Shown in pieces: positions 1 through 6,137 of a stretch of DNA of 14,269 nt; positions within the stretch are counted from its first letter, which is position 1; every line of letters starts with the position of its first letter. A program made the position numbers and the translations under genes. Source of the DNA: an uncultured Lachnospiraceae bacterium (lineage in GTDB: Bacteria > Bacillota > Clostridia > Lachnospirales > Lachnospiraceae); the NCBI GenBank assembly GCA_910588565.1, contig CAJUPF010000072.1, positions 1-14,269 on the forward strand. Direction: 5' to 3'. The notes beneath the pieces are model-generated. The model was not told the origin of the DNA. It did not search any database and saw only the letters and a program-made list of their open reading frames with translations.

Positions 1-60
1 GGCAAAGCGGACTTCCGCAAGGCTCTTGGATAAGGTGGCAGGCAACGATTAGATACATTC

Positions 61-111
61 AGAAAAAACTTTCCCTTGTTAAACTGCCCATAAGGGCAAA
101 AACAAGGGAAA
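61..111 (-). terminator. Intrinsic terminator downstream of the 29-codon small gene
   Basis: An 11-bp perfect outer stem (TTTCCCTTGTT at 70-80 with AACAAGGGAAA at 101-111) encloses an inner 5-bp stem (TGCCC 85-89 with GGGCA 94-98). Read on the minus strand the hairpin is followed at once by GTTTTTTCT (69-61), the U-tract expected of a Rho-independent terminator. On the plus strand the sequence after the hairpin is TCCATAGC, with no U-tract, so it should act on leftward transcripts. It lies about 80 bp past the stop codon of the small gene at 193-282. Confidence 0.85.
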
Positions 112-192
112 ATCCATAGCAATCCACTGTATGAGGCTTAAAAAGCCTTGAAAAATAAGGAAAGTTCAAGAAATTCATTTCCAAATTCCGAT

Positions 193-282
193 TTACTTAT
201 TTCTTTTGGAAAACTTATCAATAACATTGTCTACCCAAAAAGTGATAAAGAAATCAGCAATCTCCGCAAACAGATTAACCAT
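193..282 (-). CDS. 29-residue hydrophobic micro-protein with its own promoter and terminator
   Basis: A short minus-strand reading frame of ATG, 28 further sense codons and TAA. The protein starts MVNLFAEIADFFITFWVDN and ends VIDKFSKRNK: a hydrophobic, aromatic-rich stretch (about residues 3-21) followed by a lysine/arginine-rich tail. That is the layout of a small single-pass or membrane-surface peptide with its basic end in the cytoplasm. A purine-rich ribosome binding site (AGGAAGGTG, 300-292) sits 9 nt before the ATG. A near-consensus promoter (310-338) lies just upstream, and a strong terminator (61-111) lies downstream, so it forms a complete one-gene transcription unit. I do not recognise the family. 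A role as a type I toxin or as a membrane-complex accessory peptide would be guesswork. The independent promoter, SD and terminator are the reason for believing it is a gene despite its size. Confidence 0.68.
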   Translation of the reverse strand: MVNLFAEIADFFITFWVDNVIDKFSKRNK

Positions 283-309
283 AAATAATTACACCTTCCT
301 TCCCTCGAT

Positions 310-338
310 AGTATATCCTACCCTCAGAATGGTATCAA
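310..338 (-). promoter_or_regulatory. Sigma-A-like promoter of the 29-codon gene
   Basis: On the minus strand TTGATA (338-333) and TATACT (315-310) are separated by exactly 17 bp; each hexamer matches consensus at five of six positions. The predicted start near 303 leaves about 20 nt of leader before the ATG at 282, just enough to hold the AGGAAGGTG ribosome binding site. The promoter lies downstream of the nitroreductase terminator (371-423), so the small gene appears to be transcribed separately. Confidence 0.75.
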
Positions 339-370
339 CCAAAAAGGGATCACATTCCATTGTTTTTAGA

Positions 371-423
371 ATAATAAAAAGCCGGATAAAGAACGGGCAT
401 TTCAATCCGTGCCTTATCCAGCC
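371..423 (-). terminator. Intrinsic terminator of the obgE-to-nitroreductase operon
   Basis: On the minus strand GCTGGATAA (422-414) pairs with TTATCCGGC (389-381) in a 9-bp stem with one G-T pair. An inner ACGG/CCGT pairing lies inside it, and TTTTTATTAT (380-371) follows. It begins about 29 nt after the nitroreductase stop codon, so it should end the long leftward housekeeping operon. Confidence 0.85.
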
Positions 424-451
424 TATTATCTCTAAATGAATACTATGCCCT

Positions 452-1102
452 CTATTTCACCTTACGGCCTGTAACAGCTTCAAAATGGTATTTTACAATA
501 CCAAGATCCAGATTTACATAAAACCCCTTTCCTGCTTTGGCAGACACCTCCCCATTTTCAAGTGTAATGTAAAATTTCTGCTGATTCATTGCTGTTGGTG
601 CAAGCAGGGCTGCTTCCATTCCCTTTGAAAACCAGTCTGGCATATCTGATGAAACATTACAGAGCTGCTCCCTGCGTTTTGTTTTATGAGCCGTTCCCTG
701 TGTTATGCCATATCCTAATGCAATCATGCATGCCAATTTTTCACCTTTTTCAATTTTTGCGGCACTCTTTCCGTGTGTCATTGCAGCCCAGCAGGTATTC
801 AATCCAAGCTCCTGCGCCTTTAATACAATCTTCTCTCCATAATATCCTGCCTGTTCTTCCAGTCCGGCTCCCTTTTTTCCAACAAGCGCAATATAATTCT
901 CTACGCCACTGAATTTTCCGTAATGCGCCATCTTGCTGTCAAAACATTTCGGCTCATCAAATATAATCTGAATATTTAAATCACTATCTTTATTGCACTC
1001 ATTTATCAGCGCGGCCAGCATTTCTTTTTTCTCCCTTTCAATCTTTTTCACGCTATACTGCCGCACGCTGTGGCGAGCTTTCATAATTTCTAAAATATCC
1101 AT
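452..1102 (-). CDS. Nitroreductase family protein (TM1586-like)
   Basis: A 216-residue protein that I assign to the nitroreductase superfamily, probably the TM1586-type branch (flavin-dependent NAD(P)H oxidoreductases with poorly known substrates). The N-terminal MDILEIMKARHSVRQY segment is typical of the superfamily's opening helix and FMN-contact Arg-x-Ser-x-Arg region. A central YGEKIVLKAQELGLNTCW segment and a late APTAMNQQ motif (normally APS-x-x-N-x-Q in the family) also fit. The start at 1102 is chosen over an upstream in-frame ATG because AAAGGAG (1117-1111) stands 8 nt before it, and the longer form would run into the rsfS coding region. It is the last gene of the operon, 25 bp after rsfS and followed by a terminator. 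Substrate unknown. Confidence 0.85.
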   Translation of the reverse strand: MDILEIMKARHSVRQYSVKKIEREKKEMLAALINECNKDSDLNIQIIFDEPKCFDSKMAHYGKFSGVENYIALVGKKGAGLEEQAGYYGEKIVLKAQELGLNTCWAAMTHGKSAAKIEKGEKLACMIALGYGITQGTAHKTKRREQLCNVSSDMPDWFSKGMEAALLAPTAMNQQKFYITLENGEVSAKAGKGFYVNLDLGIVKYHFEAVTGRKVK

Positions 1103-1127
1103 AATATGAGCTCCTTTGGTTTCAGCA

Positions 1128-1475
1128 TTAAAGATCTTTTGGTTCCAGGATGGTGCCGTCTCTCCAGATACGCTCCAAATCATAGAACAGCCGATCTTCT
1201 TTTGAAAAGATGTGTACGATAATATCCCCATAATCCATCAGTATCCATGTCGATTTGTTGTTGCCTTCTACCTGTTTTGCATGGATTCCTGCTTTATAAA
1301 GTGTTTCATCCACAGATTCCTGCATGGCCTGCAGCTGATTCTGATTTTCGCCATCTGCGATAATAAAATAATCCGCAATCACAGATATCTCACGGATATC
1401 AATTACCTGTACATCTTTTGCCTTTTTTTCTTCCAGCGCCTCACAGGCTAATTTTGCAATTTTACGTGAATCCAT
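1128..1475 (-). CDS. rsfS: Ribosomal silencing factor RsfS
   Basis: A 115-residue protein, the usual length for RsfS (Iojap/DUF143 family). RsfS binds ribosomal protein L14 on the 50S subunit and blocks subunit joining when nutrients are short. Family hallmarks visible are KDVQVIDIREISVIADYFII near the N-terminus, the central WILMDYGDIIVHIF strand pair, and a C-terminal YDLERIW motif. A strong AAAGGAGG (1490-1483) precedes the ATG by 7 nt. It lies 30 bp downstream of yqeK and 25 bp upstream of the nitroreductase gene, in the standard Firmicutes nadD-yqeK-rsfS order. Confidence 0.96.
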   Translation of the reverse strand: MDSRKIAKLACEALEEKKAKDVQVIDIREISVIADYFIIADGENQNQLQAMQESVDETLYKAGIHAKQVEGNNKSTWILMDYGDIIVHIFSKEDRLFYDLERIWRDGTILEPKDL

Positions 1476-1505
1476 AAAGCCGCCTCCTTTTCTATTTCCT
1501 TACTG

Positions 1506-2093
1506 TTACTTTTTATCTTCTTCTAACAGCTGATGATAAAAATTGTATGTATCGTGTGTTCTGTAGTCTATTTCGCTTCGCTTCTGGTTCAGATAGTGTA
1601 TGGTATCAAATAAAATCCGAAGTACCGCACGGTCTAGATCTTCAAACGCAAGCGCCCGGATTTCTTCCAGATTCTGGGCTTTGTCACGATTTGGCTCAAT
1701 ATAATCGGAAACAAACAGGATTTTATCTAACAGGCTCATATCAGGCACCCCAGTGGTATGCACTTCAATGGCATGCCATATATCACTGTCCTTGATACCA
1801 TATTCTGTTCTGGCAAGCAATGCCCCTGTTTTGGCATGCAGCAGAAACGGATTCTCCTGTTCTATCTTACGAATTGGAACATTGTTATTTTTGCAGAGCT
1901 GCATTTGCTTTTCACCGGGAATACACTTTGCGCAATCGTGCAGAAGCCCCGCTAACATAGCCTTCTGCATATCTCCGCCATACCGCATAGCCAGACACGC
2001 GGCGGTATACATAACGCCCAATGTATGCTGATAGCGGTTTTTATCCAGTTCCTTTTTCAGCTGTTTTTTTATTTTTTTGAATTTATCTGTCAT
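1506..2093 (-). CDS. yqeK: HD-domain hydrolase YqeK, probable symmetrical Ap4A hydrolase
   Basis: A 195-residue HD-superfamily protein. YqeK proteins are known to split diadenosine tetraphosphate symmetrically into two ADP with a di-iron centre. The metal-binding set is visible: H23 (RYQHTLGV), H52-D53 (LLHDCAK), H86 (LLHAKTG), H112 (AIEVHTTG) and D130 (FVSDYIEPNR). The ATG at 2093 is chosen because it overlaps the nadD stop codon (ATGA), indicating translational coupling, with GGAAAGAG just upstream. A second in-frame ATG 12 bp earlier (2105) lies inside nadD and has a weaker ribosome binding site. Confidence 0.94.
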   Translation of the reverse strand: MTDKFKKIKKQLKKELDKNRYQHTLGVMYTAACLAMRYGGDMQKAMLAGLLHDCAKCIPGEKQMQLCKNNNVPIRKIEQENPFLLHAKTGALLARTEYGIKDSDIWHAIEVHTTGVPDMSLLDKILFVSDYIEPNRDKAQNLEEIRALAFEDLDRAVLRILFDTIHYLNQKRSEIDYRTHDTYNFYHQLLEEDKK

Positions 2094-2725
2094 CGCTCTT
2101 TCCATCCTGTTTTATATAGAGAATGTCCACTGATAAATGATTCCACTTCCCCAGGGAGCATATAGTGAATGCTTCTGCCTGTTCTGACGCGTTCCCGTAT
2201 CTCCTGGGAAGAGATCAGAAATGCAGGCGCATGGAGCATATACATATCTGCTCCGAATTGTTTCTTTGCCTGTTCAATTTTGGCCTGAACCTGATTCATT
2301 TGATTCCCGCTGCGCACCGCTGCCAATATGGATGCCTGACGGCAGATTTCTTCCGGATGTCTCCATGTGGACAGATGATCCAAAGAGTCTTCCCCCATAA
2401 TAAAATAGAGTTTCGTACCCGGATACATCTGCCGGAACTTCTGCAAGGTCAGATATGTGTAGTTGGTATGGCTATTCGCCACTTCTATCTCCGAAAGCGA
2501 AAAACTGGGATTCTCCCGAATCGCAATCCGAACCATTTCACAGCGGATAGCAGGATCGGTTACCTGTCCTTCCGATTTGTGGGGAGACTTCCCGGTGGGC
2601 AGGAAGATAATCCGCTCTAGCTGAAATTCGTCCGCAGCGCTCTGGGCGATTAACAGATGTCCATAATGAATCGGATCAAAAGTACCTCCCATAATGCCAA
2701 TTCGTTCTGGCAGTATCTTATTCAT
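2090..2725 (-). CDS. nadD: Nicotinate-nucleotide adenylyltransferase NadD
   Basis: A 211-residue enzyme that joins nicotinate mononucleotide and ATP to form deamido-NAD in NAD biosynthesis. The nucleotidyltransferase signature GGTFDPIHYGHL (residues 13-24) contains the T/HxGH active-site motif, FLPTGKSPHK follows near residue 41, and the late SSQEIR (about 172-177) matches the family's ISSxxIR ATP-binding motif. Three in-frame ATGs lie close together at 2740, 2731 and 2725. The last is preferred because GGAG (2738-2735) lies 9 nt before it, against 3 nt for the middle one. Its stop overlaps the yqeK start by ATGA. Confidence 0.95.
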   Translation of the reverse strand: MNKILPERIGIMGGTFDPIHYGHLLIAQSAADEFQLERIIFLPTGKSPHKSEGQVTDPAIRCEMVRIAIRENPSFSLSEIEVANSHTNYTYLTLQKFRQMYPGTKLYFIMGEDSLDHLSTWRHPEEICRQASILAAVRSGNQMNQVQAKIEQAKKQFGADMYMLHAPAFLISSQEIRERVRTGRSIHYMLPGEVESFISGHSLYKTGWKER

Positions 2726-2756
2726 ATTCATATGCTCCATTTGCCGTACTTGCTTC

Positions 2757-3050
2757 TTATTTTGGCAGTTCTATCACAGGCTTCTTTTTTGATACACGGA
2801 AAAGTACAATTTTTTTGCCAATTACCTGAACCACCTGGGATCTGGTCCGTTCTGAAATCATCTGGGCAAGTTCTTTCGGATCATCAAAGCAATTCTTCAA
2901 TACAGATATTTTGATCAGTTCCCTTTTTTCTAATGCAGCATCTATAGCGGCAGCCAGTTCCGGCGTCAGACTTGCTTTTCCGATTTGAAAAATCGGTGTG
3001 AGTTTACTTGCCATGCTCATAAGATAAGCTCTCTGCTTGCTGTTTAACAT
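2757..3050 (-). CDS. yhbY: CRM-domain RNA-binding protein YhbY
   Basis: A 97-residue single-domain protein of the CRS1/YhbY (CRM) family, which binds rRNA and associates with pre-50S ribosomal particles. Diagnostic parts are LNSKQRAYLMSMASKL at the start, the GxxG-type loop in FQIGKASLTPEL, the LIKISVLKN strand, and the VVQVIGKKIVLFR ending strand. An AGAGG ribosome binding site lies 6-7 nt before the ATG. It sits 28 bp after obgE and just before nadD, the common Firmicutes arrangement linking ribosome assembly genes. Confidence 0.95.
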   Translation of the reverse strand: MLNSKQRAYLMSMASKLTPIFQIGKASLTPELAAAIDAALEKRELIKISVLKNCFDDPKELAQMISERTRSQVVQVIGKKIVLFRVSKKKPVIELPK

Positions 3051-3078
3051 ATATTACCTCTTCCCATTCTTTCATACT

Positions 3079-4362
3079 CTATTTGTAATAATCAAATTCA
3101 TGCCCGTACATACGGACGGTATCTCCATCCTGAATGCCACGTTCCTCCAGATCCTTTAAAATCCCCTGCTCTTTTAAGAATTTCTGAAAAAACAGAAAGC
3201 CTTTTTCAGATTCAATATTGGTATATCCCAGCATTTTTTCAATCTTAGGGCCTTCCACCACAAAGGCCGCGTCATCCGCCCGCTCTATTGTATACGGCTC
3301 TTCTTTGAAAAACCGCAGCGCAGGATCAAATTCCTGTTCATATACAATGGGCTCATCTTCCATATGTTCGAGCAGGTCGCTGACATAATACAAAAGTTCT
3401 TTCAGTCCCTGTCCGCTGACTGCAGAAATCGGAAATACCCGCATCGTTTCAGATTCAAATTCATCTTTTATTCTCTGTAAAATTTCATTGTCGTCTTGAT
3501 AAATAGCATCAATTTTATTGGCGGCAATCACCTGTGGTTTTTTCATTAGATCCAGATTATAGCTGTCTAATTCTCTGTTAATGGCATAAATATCTGCGAT
3601 CGGGTCCCTGCCTTCTGTAGAAGCTGCGTCTACCATATGAATCATTACCCTTGTGCGTTCAATATGGCGCAGAAATTCATGTCCCAAACCGACGCCTTCC
3701 GATGCGCCCTCGATCAGCCCCGGAATATCTGCAATTACAAATCCTTTACTGCCTTCCAAATCCACTACTCCCAAATTCGGGCTTAAGGTCGTAAAATGAT
3801 AATTGGCAATTTTGGGCTGTGCATTGGTCACACGGGACAACAATGTCGATTTCCCAACATTTGGAAACCCTACAAGGCCTACGTCTGCAATGACTTTCAG
3901 CTCTAAGAGGACTTCAAGTTCCATAGCTTCCTGTCCAGGCTTGGCATATTTGGGCGCCTGCATGGTAGCTGTGGCATAATGCTGGTTGCCAAGCCCTCCT
4001 CTTCCGCCTTTTAAGATAATCTGTCTGTGATTGCCGCCGGACATATCTGCAATAACCCGGCCGGATTCTGCGTCTTTGATCACTGTTCCGGCCGGAACTT
4101 TTAAGATCAGATCTTCTCCATCTCTGCCATGGCAGTTCCGCTTGCCGCCATCCTCGCCGCCTTTGGCTGCAAATTTGCGCTTGTAGCGGTAGTCGCTGAG
4201 GGTATTGATTCCTTCATCCACCTGAAAAATAATATCGCCGCCTCTTCCGCCATCACCACCGTCCGGCCCGCCGTTTGGAACATACTTTTCACGGCGGAAG
4301 CTGACATGGCCATTTCCGCCTTTTCCTGATTTAATTATTATTTTTGCTCGATCTGCAAACAT
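3079..4362 (-). CDS. obgE: Obg family GTPase ObgE/CgtA
   Basis: A 427-residue GTPase that acts in late 50S assembly and stress control. Residues 1-158 form the glycine-rich Obg fold (GKGGNGHVSFRREKYVPNGG). The G domain has G1 GFPNVGKST (165-173), the TT switch (191-192), G3 DIPG (212-215), G4 NKID (282-285) and G5 SAVSG (313-317). The last 80 or so residues form the OCT domain present in Firmicutes Obg. The ATG at 4362 is chosen over an in-frame GTG at 4371 because GAGG stands 8 nt upstream of the ATG and family members begin MF-x-D. It heads the second half of the minus-strand cluster. No convincing promoter was found directly upstream. Confidence 0.97.
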   Translation of the reverse strand: MFADRAKIIIKSGKGGNGHVSFRREKYVPNGGPDGGDGGRGGDIIFQVDEGINTLSDYRYKRKFAAKGGEDGGKRNCHGRDGEDLILKVPAGTVIKDAESGRVIADMSGGNHRQIILKGGRGGLGNQHYATATMQAPKYAKPGQEAMELEVLLELKVIADVGLVGFPNVGKSTLLSRVTNAQPKIANYHFTTLSPNLGVVDLEGSKGFVIADIPGLIEGASEGVGLGHEFLRHIERTRVMIHMVDAASTEGRDPIADIYAINRELDSYNLDLMKKPQVIAANKIDAIYQDDNEILQRIKDEFESETMRVFPISAVSGQGLKELLYYVSDLLEHMEDEPIVYEQEFDPALRFFKEEPYTIERADDAAFVVEGPKIEKMLGYTNIESEKGFLFFQKFLKEQGILKDLEERGIQDGDTVRMYGHEFDYYK

Positions 4363-4393
4363 TACTTTCACCTCATTTAGAGAGAATCATCCG

Positions 4394-4559
4394 CTAGAGC
4401 GTGTTTGAAAATTGCTTTCCGTAAGATGTTCGTCACAATTTGTGGGAGATTTGTACCAAATGAGGGAGGCGTAGCGGGCTACGTTGACCGAATTTGGCGC
4501 AAATATCACGCAAAGTGGGGCGTGCAGATGGCGGGAATGAATTTTCAAACACGCTCTAG
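4394..4559. mobile_element. 166-bp MITE-like element with 20-bp perfect terminal inverted repeats
   Basis: CTAGAGCGTGTTTGAAAATT at 4394-4413 is repeated exactly in inverted orientation at 4540-4559, and the match continues imperfectly inward for about 11 more bases. Nested inner stems are also present: ATTTG/CAAAT (4449-4453/4500-4504), CCAAAT/ATTTGG (4456-4461/4492-4497) and CGTAGC/GCTACG (4470-4483), so a transcript could fold into one long hairpin. If TA is the target duplication, the repeats begin GAGCGTG and both ends are flanked by TA, as in IS630/mariner-type elements; CTAG is the alternative duplication. It codes for no transposase and is too short to move by itself. It sits in the gap between rpmA and obgE. 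Confidence 0.8.
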
Positions 4560-4577
4560 AAATGTCTTTCCCTGCGT

Positions 4578-4612
4578 ATATAAAACAGACCCGGCTTAAA
4601 AGTCGGGTCTGG
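4578..4612 (-). terminator. Intrinsic terminator after rpmA
   Basis: On the minus strand CAGACCCGACT (4611-4601) pairs with GGCT-type arm AGCCGGGTCTG (4596-4586), an 11-bp stem with one wobble, a 4-nt loop, and then TTTTATATA. It starts about 10 nt after the rpmA stop. It should end, or attenuate, the rplU-prp-rpmA transcript before obgE. Confidence 0.85.
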
Positions 4613-4621
4613 AAAATCCTC

Positions 4622-4912
4622 TTATTCGTTGCTTGCTATCGGATAAACGGAAGCCTGTTTTTTATCTCTTCCTTTTCTCTCGAAACGCAGTACGCCGTCT
4701 ACCAAAGCGAATAATGTATCGTCTCCGCCTCTTCCAACGTTAACACCTGGATGAATCTTGGTTCCGCGCTGTCTGTATAAAATATTTCCGGCTTTTACGA
4801 ACTGTCCATCCGCTCTTTTCGCACCTAATCTCTTGGATTCAGAATCACGACCGTTCTTGGTAGAACCAACTCCCTTTTTATGTGCAAAAAACTGTAAATT
4901 CATGTTTAACAT
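4622..4912 (-). CDS. rpmA: Ribosomal protein L27 with Prp-cleaved N-terminal extension
   Basis: A 96-residue 50S protein whose processed N-terminus reaches toward the peptidyl transferase centre. The opening MLNMNLQFFAHKKG carries the Firmicutes extension, which Prp removes between F9 and A10 to expose the mature AHKKG end. The core SESKRLGAKRADGQ and IHPGVNVGRGGDDTLFA segments are typical L27. The ATG at 4912 is chosen because AAGGAGGG (4928-4921) precedes it by 8 nt; a longer in-frame version starting near 4984 lies within prp and would spoil the cleavage site. The next internal ATG (4903) would give an extension of only six residues. Confidence 0.97.
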   Translation of the reverse strand: MLNMNLQFFAHKKGVGSTKNGRDSESKRLGAKRADGQFVKAGNILYRQRGTKIHPGVNVGRGGDDTLFALVDGVLRFERKGRDKKQASVYPIASNE

Positions 4913-4916
4913 TGTC

Positions 4917-5246
4917 TTACCCCTCCTTGAAGTTAAGAGTGATATATCCGGCTCCATAATTGTTCTGGATTCCCTGCAGGCCAAGAACCAGCGCGTTCAT
5001 CAGCAGCTCTCCGTCATGCTCTGCCGTCTTCTGAAAGCGAAATGAAATCTCCCCTGTTTCTTCCTTAGAATCTACATGGAATTTTTCTCCGGTAAAACAG
5101 GAAATGGAGTTGATTGTATTGATTACAAGGGCGGAAACCCCTGCGCACACAATGTCCTCTCCTGCTTCTGCAAAACCTGCATGTCCCATACAGTCAAAAC
5201 CGGTATATTGTTCATTCTGGTTTCTGTAAACCGTTACCAAAATCAT
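4917..5246 (-). CDS. prp: Ribosomal-processing cysteine protease Prp
   Basis: A 109-residue cysteine protease (YsxB family) that removes the N-terminal extension of L27, a step shown to be essential in Staphylococcus aureus. The catalytic pair falls at H22 in GHAGFAEAGEDIVC and C34 in the same segment, followed by AGVSALV, matching the family's H-x11-C spacing. The AGGA ribosome binding site is 7 nt before the ATG. The gene lies between rplU (14 bp away) and rpmA (4 bp away). The rpmA ribosome binding site is immediately after its last codons, so protease and substrate are cotranslated from neighbouring sites. Confidence 0.96.
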   Translation of the reverse strand: MILVTVYRNQNEQYTGFDCMGHAGFAEAGEDIVCAGVSALVINTINSISCFTGEKFHVDSKEETGEISFRFQKTAEHDGELLMNALVLGLQGIQNNYGAGYITLNFKEG

Positions 5247-5260
5247 ATCGGTATCCTAGA

Positions 5261-5566
5261 CTAAGCGTTAATCTTTTCGATCTTAACCTGTGTAAACGCC
5301 TGTCTGTGTCCCTGTTTCTTATGATAGCCGGTTTTTCTCTTATATTTGTATACGATGACCTTTTTGCTTCTGCCTTCTTTTACTACAGAAGCTTCTACAG
5401 TTGCATTTGCCACAGCGTCTCCAATCTTAAGTCCCTCGTCGGATACTGCGATCACCTGATCAAACGTAACTTTCTCACCAGCTTCAACACCAAGCTTTTC
5501 AATGGTAATGATATCGCCTTCGGATACTTTATACTGCTTACCGCCTGTTGCTATAATTGCGTACAT
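5261..5566 (-). CDS. rplU: Ribosomal protein L21
   Basis: A 101-residue 50S subunit protein binding 23S rRNA. It starts MYAIIATGGKQYKVSEGD and has the basic C-terminal KYKRKTGYHKKQGHRQ loop with the QVKIEKI ending, all standard for bacterial L21, at full length. The strong AGGAGGTG (5578-5571) is 4 nt before the ATG. It is the first gene of the rplU-prp-rpmA operon, preceded by a promoter (5650-5678) and a structured leader. Confidence 0.98.
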   Translation of the reverse strand: MYAIIATGGKQYKVSEGDIITIEKLGVEAGEKVTFDQVIAVSDEGLKIGDAVANATVEASVVKEGRSKKVIVYKYKRKTGYHKKQGHRQAFTQVKIEKINA

Positions 5567-5643
5567 ATGGCACCTCCTATTATCATTACTCGCCAGTTGC
5601 GGTGCTGCCTCTTTGCAGTCTTAAACCTCACTGTGCGGCATAC
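5567..5643 (-). ncRNA. Probable ribosomal protein L21 leader
   Basis: The 5' untranslated RNA predicted to run from the start site near 5643 to the rplU ATG is about 77 nt. It can form a hairpin at its 5' end (GCGG/CCGC, 5646-5635, whose first bases may precede the start site) and a second one (CTGC/GCAG around 5605-5618), followed by an ACCGCAACTGGCGAGT stretch and then the ribosome binding site. Position, length and this last stretch agree with my recollection of the Firmicutes L21_leader RNA family, thought to mediate autoregulation by L21. A covariance-model search would settle it. Confidence 0.6.
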
Positions 5644-5645
5644 CG

Positions 5646-6116
5646 CTATATAATATCCGATCCATCCTGATTTGTCAAGGAATAATTCTCCAGAATTTCC
5701 GCCGCCAGCCGGATCATCTTTGGGCAGGGCCGTTTTCTGTAATATTCTGCCGTCCGTGCTTCCGGGGTGGGATTGGTATCTTGGCCCATACTGCCTAACA
5801 ATTCACGGCAGATAATACTTCCGGTTTCTTCTTTGAATCTGGCTGCCAAAAGCTGGATTCTCTCGTAATGTTCTTTTTTTGCTGCCGGATCTTTTGGATC
5901 AGAATATCCACAGATAGCGCCCGCCGCAAGAAACATACCGCTGACTGCGCCGCAGACTTCCCGCAGCCTGCCCATACCGCCGCCAAAGGAAGACGCCAAT
6001 TTTACAGCCGCATCAAAATCCATTCCCATTTCCTCTGCAAATGCTCCCGCCACAGACTGGGCGCAATTATATCCCTGATAAAATAATTCTTCCGCCAATT
6101 CGCCTTTTTCCTTCAT
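5646..6116 (-). CDS. C_GCAxxG_C_C family putative redox protein
   Basis: A 156-residue soluble protein of the C_GCAxxG_C_C family, defined by four invariant cysteines and a CGAxxG motif and suspected to be redox-active or metal-binding. The four are seen at C18 (GYNCAQSV), C55 (CGAVSG), C103 (ICRELLG) and C131 (RPCPKMI). A glycine-rich SSFGGGMGR precedes the CGAxxG motif. A GGGAG ribosome binding site lies 5 nt before the ATG. The gene follows the coiled-coil membrane protein gene by 21 bp, so it is probably the last member of the DUF5717 operon. Its final codons hold the rplU promoter. Biochemical function is not established for the family. Confidence 0.9.
   Translation of the reverse strand: MKEKGELAEELFYQGYNCAQSVAGAFAEEMGMDFDAAVKLASSFGGGMGRLREVCGAVSGMFLAAGAICGYSDPKDPAAKKEHYERIQLLAARFKEETGSIICRELLGSMGQDTNPTPEARTAEYYRKRPCPKMIRLAAEILENYSLTNQDGSDII
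5650..5678 (-). promoter_or_regulatory. Promoter of the rplU-prp-rpmA operon, inside the upstream gene
   Basis: TTGACA (5678-5673, full consensus) and TATTAT (5655-5650) on the minus strand are 17 bp apart. They lie within the last ten codons of the C_GCAxxG_C_C-family gene, whose stop TAG (5648-5646) is just downstream of the -10 box. The predicted start near 5643 gives a leader of about 77 nt to rplU. Confidence 0.82.
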
Positions 6117-6137
6117 TATGTCTCCCTTACTGTTATT

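Noticed and set aside
1..52. Possible 3' end of a plus-strand gene ending at TAG 50-52 (or TAA 31-33)
   Set aside because: Only about 16 codons are in the window, two frames are possible, and no family can be recognised; not supportable as a feature.
134..149. Small AGGCTT-AAA-AAGCCT hairpin
   Set aside because: Only 6 bp of stem with no U-tract on either strand; the strong terminator at 61-111 explains the region better.
206..439. 77-codon plus-strand reading frame
   Set aside because: It runs antisense through the 29-codon gene, its promoter and the nitroreductase terminator, has no good ribosome binding site and no recognisable protein features.
1103..1231. Longer N-terminus for the nitroreductase
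   Set aside because: It would overlap rsfS by about 100 bp and lose the good AAAGGAG site; the extra residues do not look like the family.
4405..4599. 64-codon plus-strand frame across the inverted-repeat element
   Set aside because: It is explained by the element, runs through both the right terminal repeat and the rpmA terminator, and lacks a convincing ribosome binding site.
4913..4984. Longer N-terminus for L27
   Set aside because: It overlaps prp and would place 24 residues ahead of the Prp extension; AAGGAGG points to the ATG at 4912.
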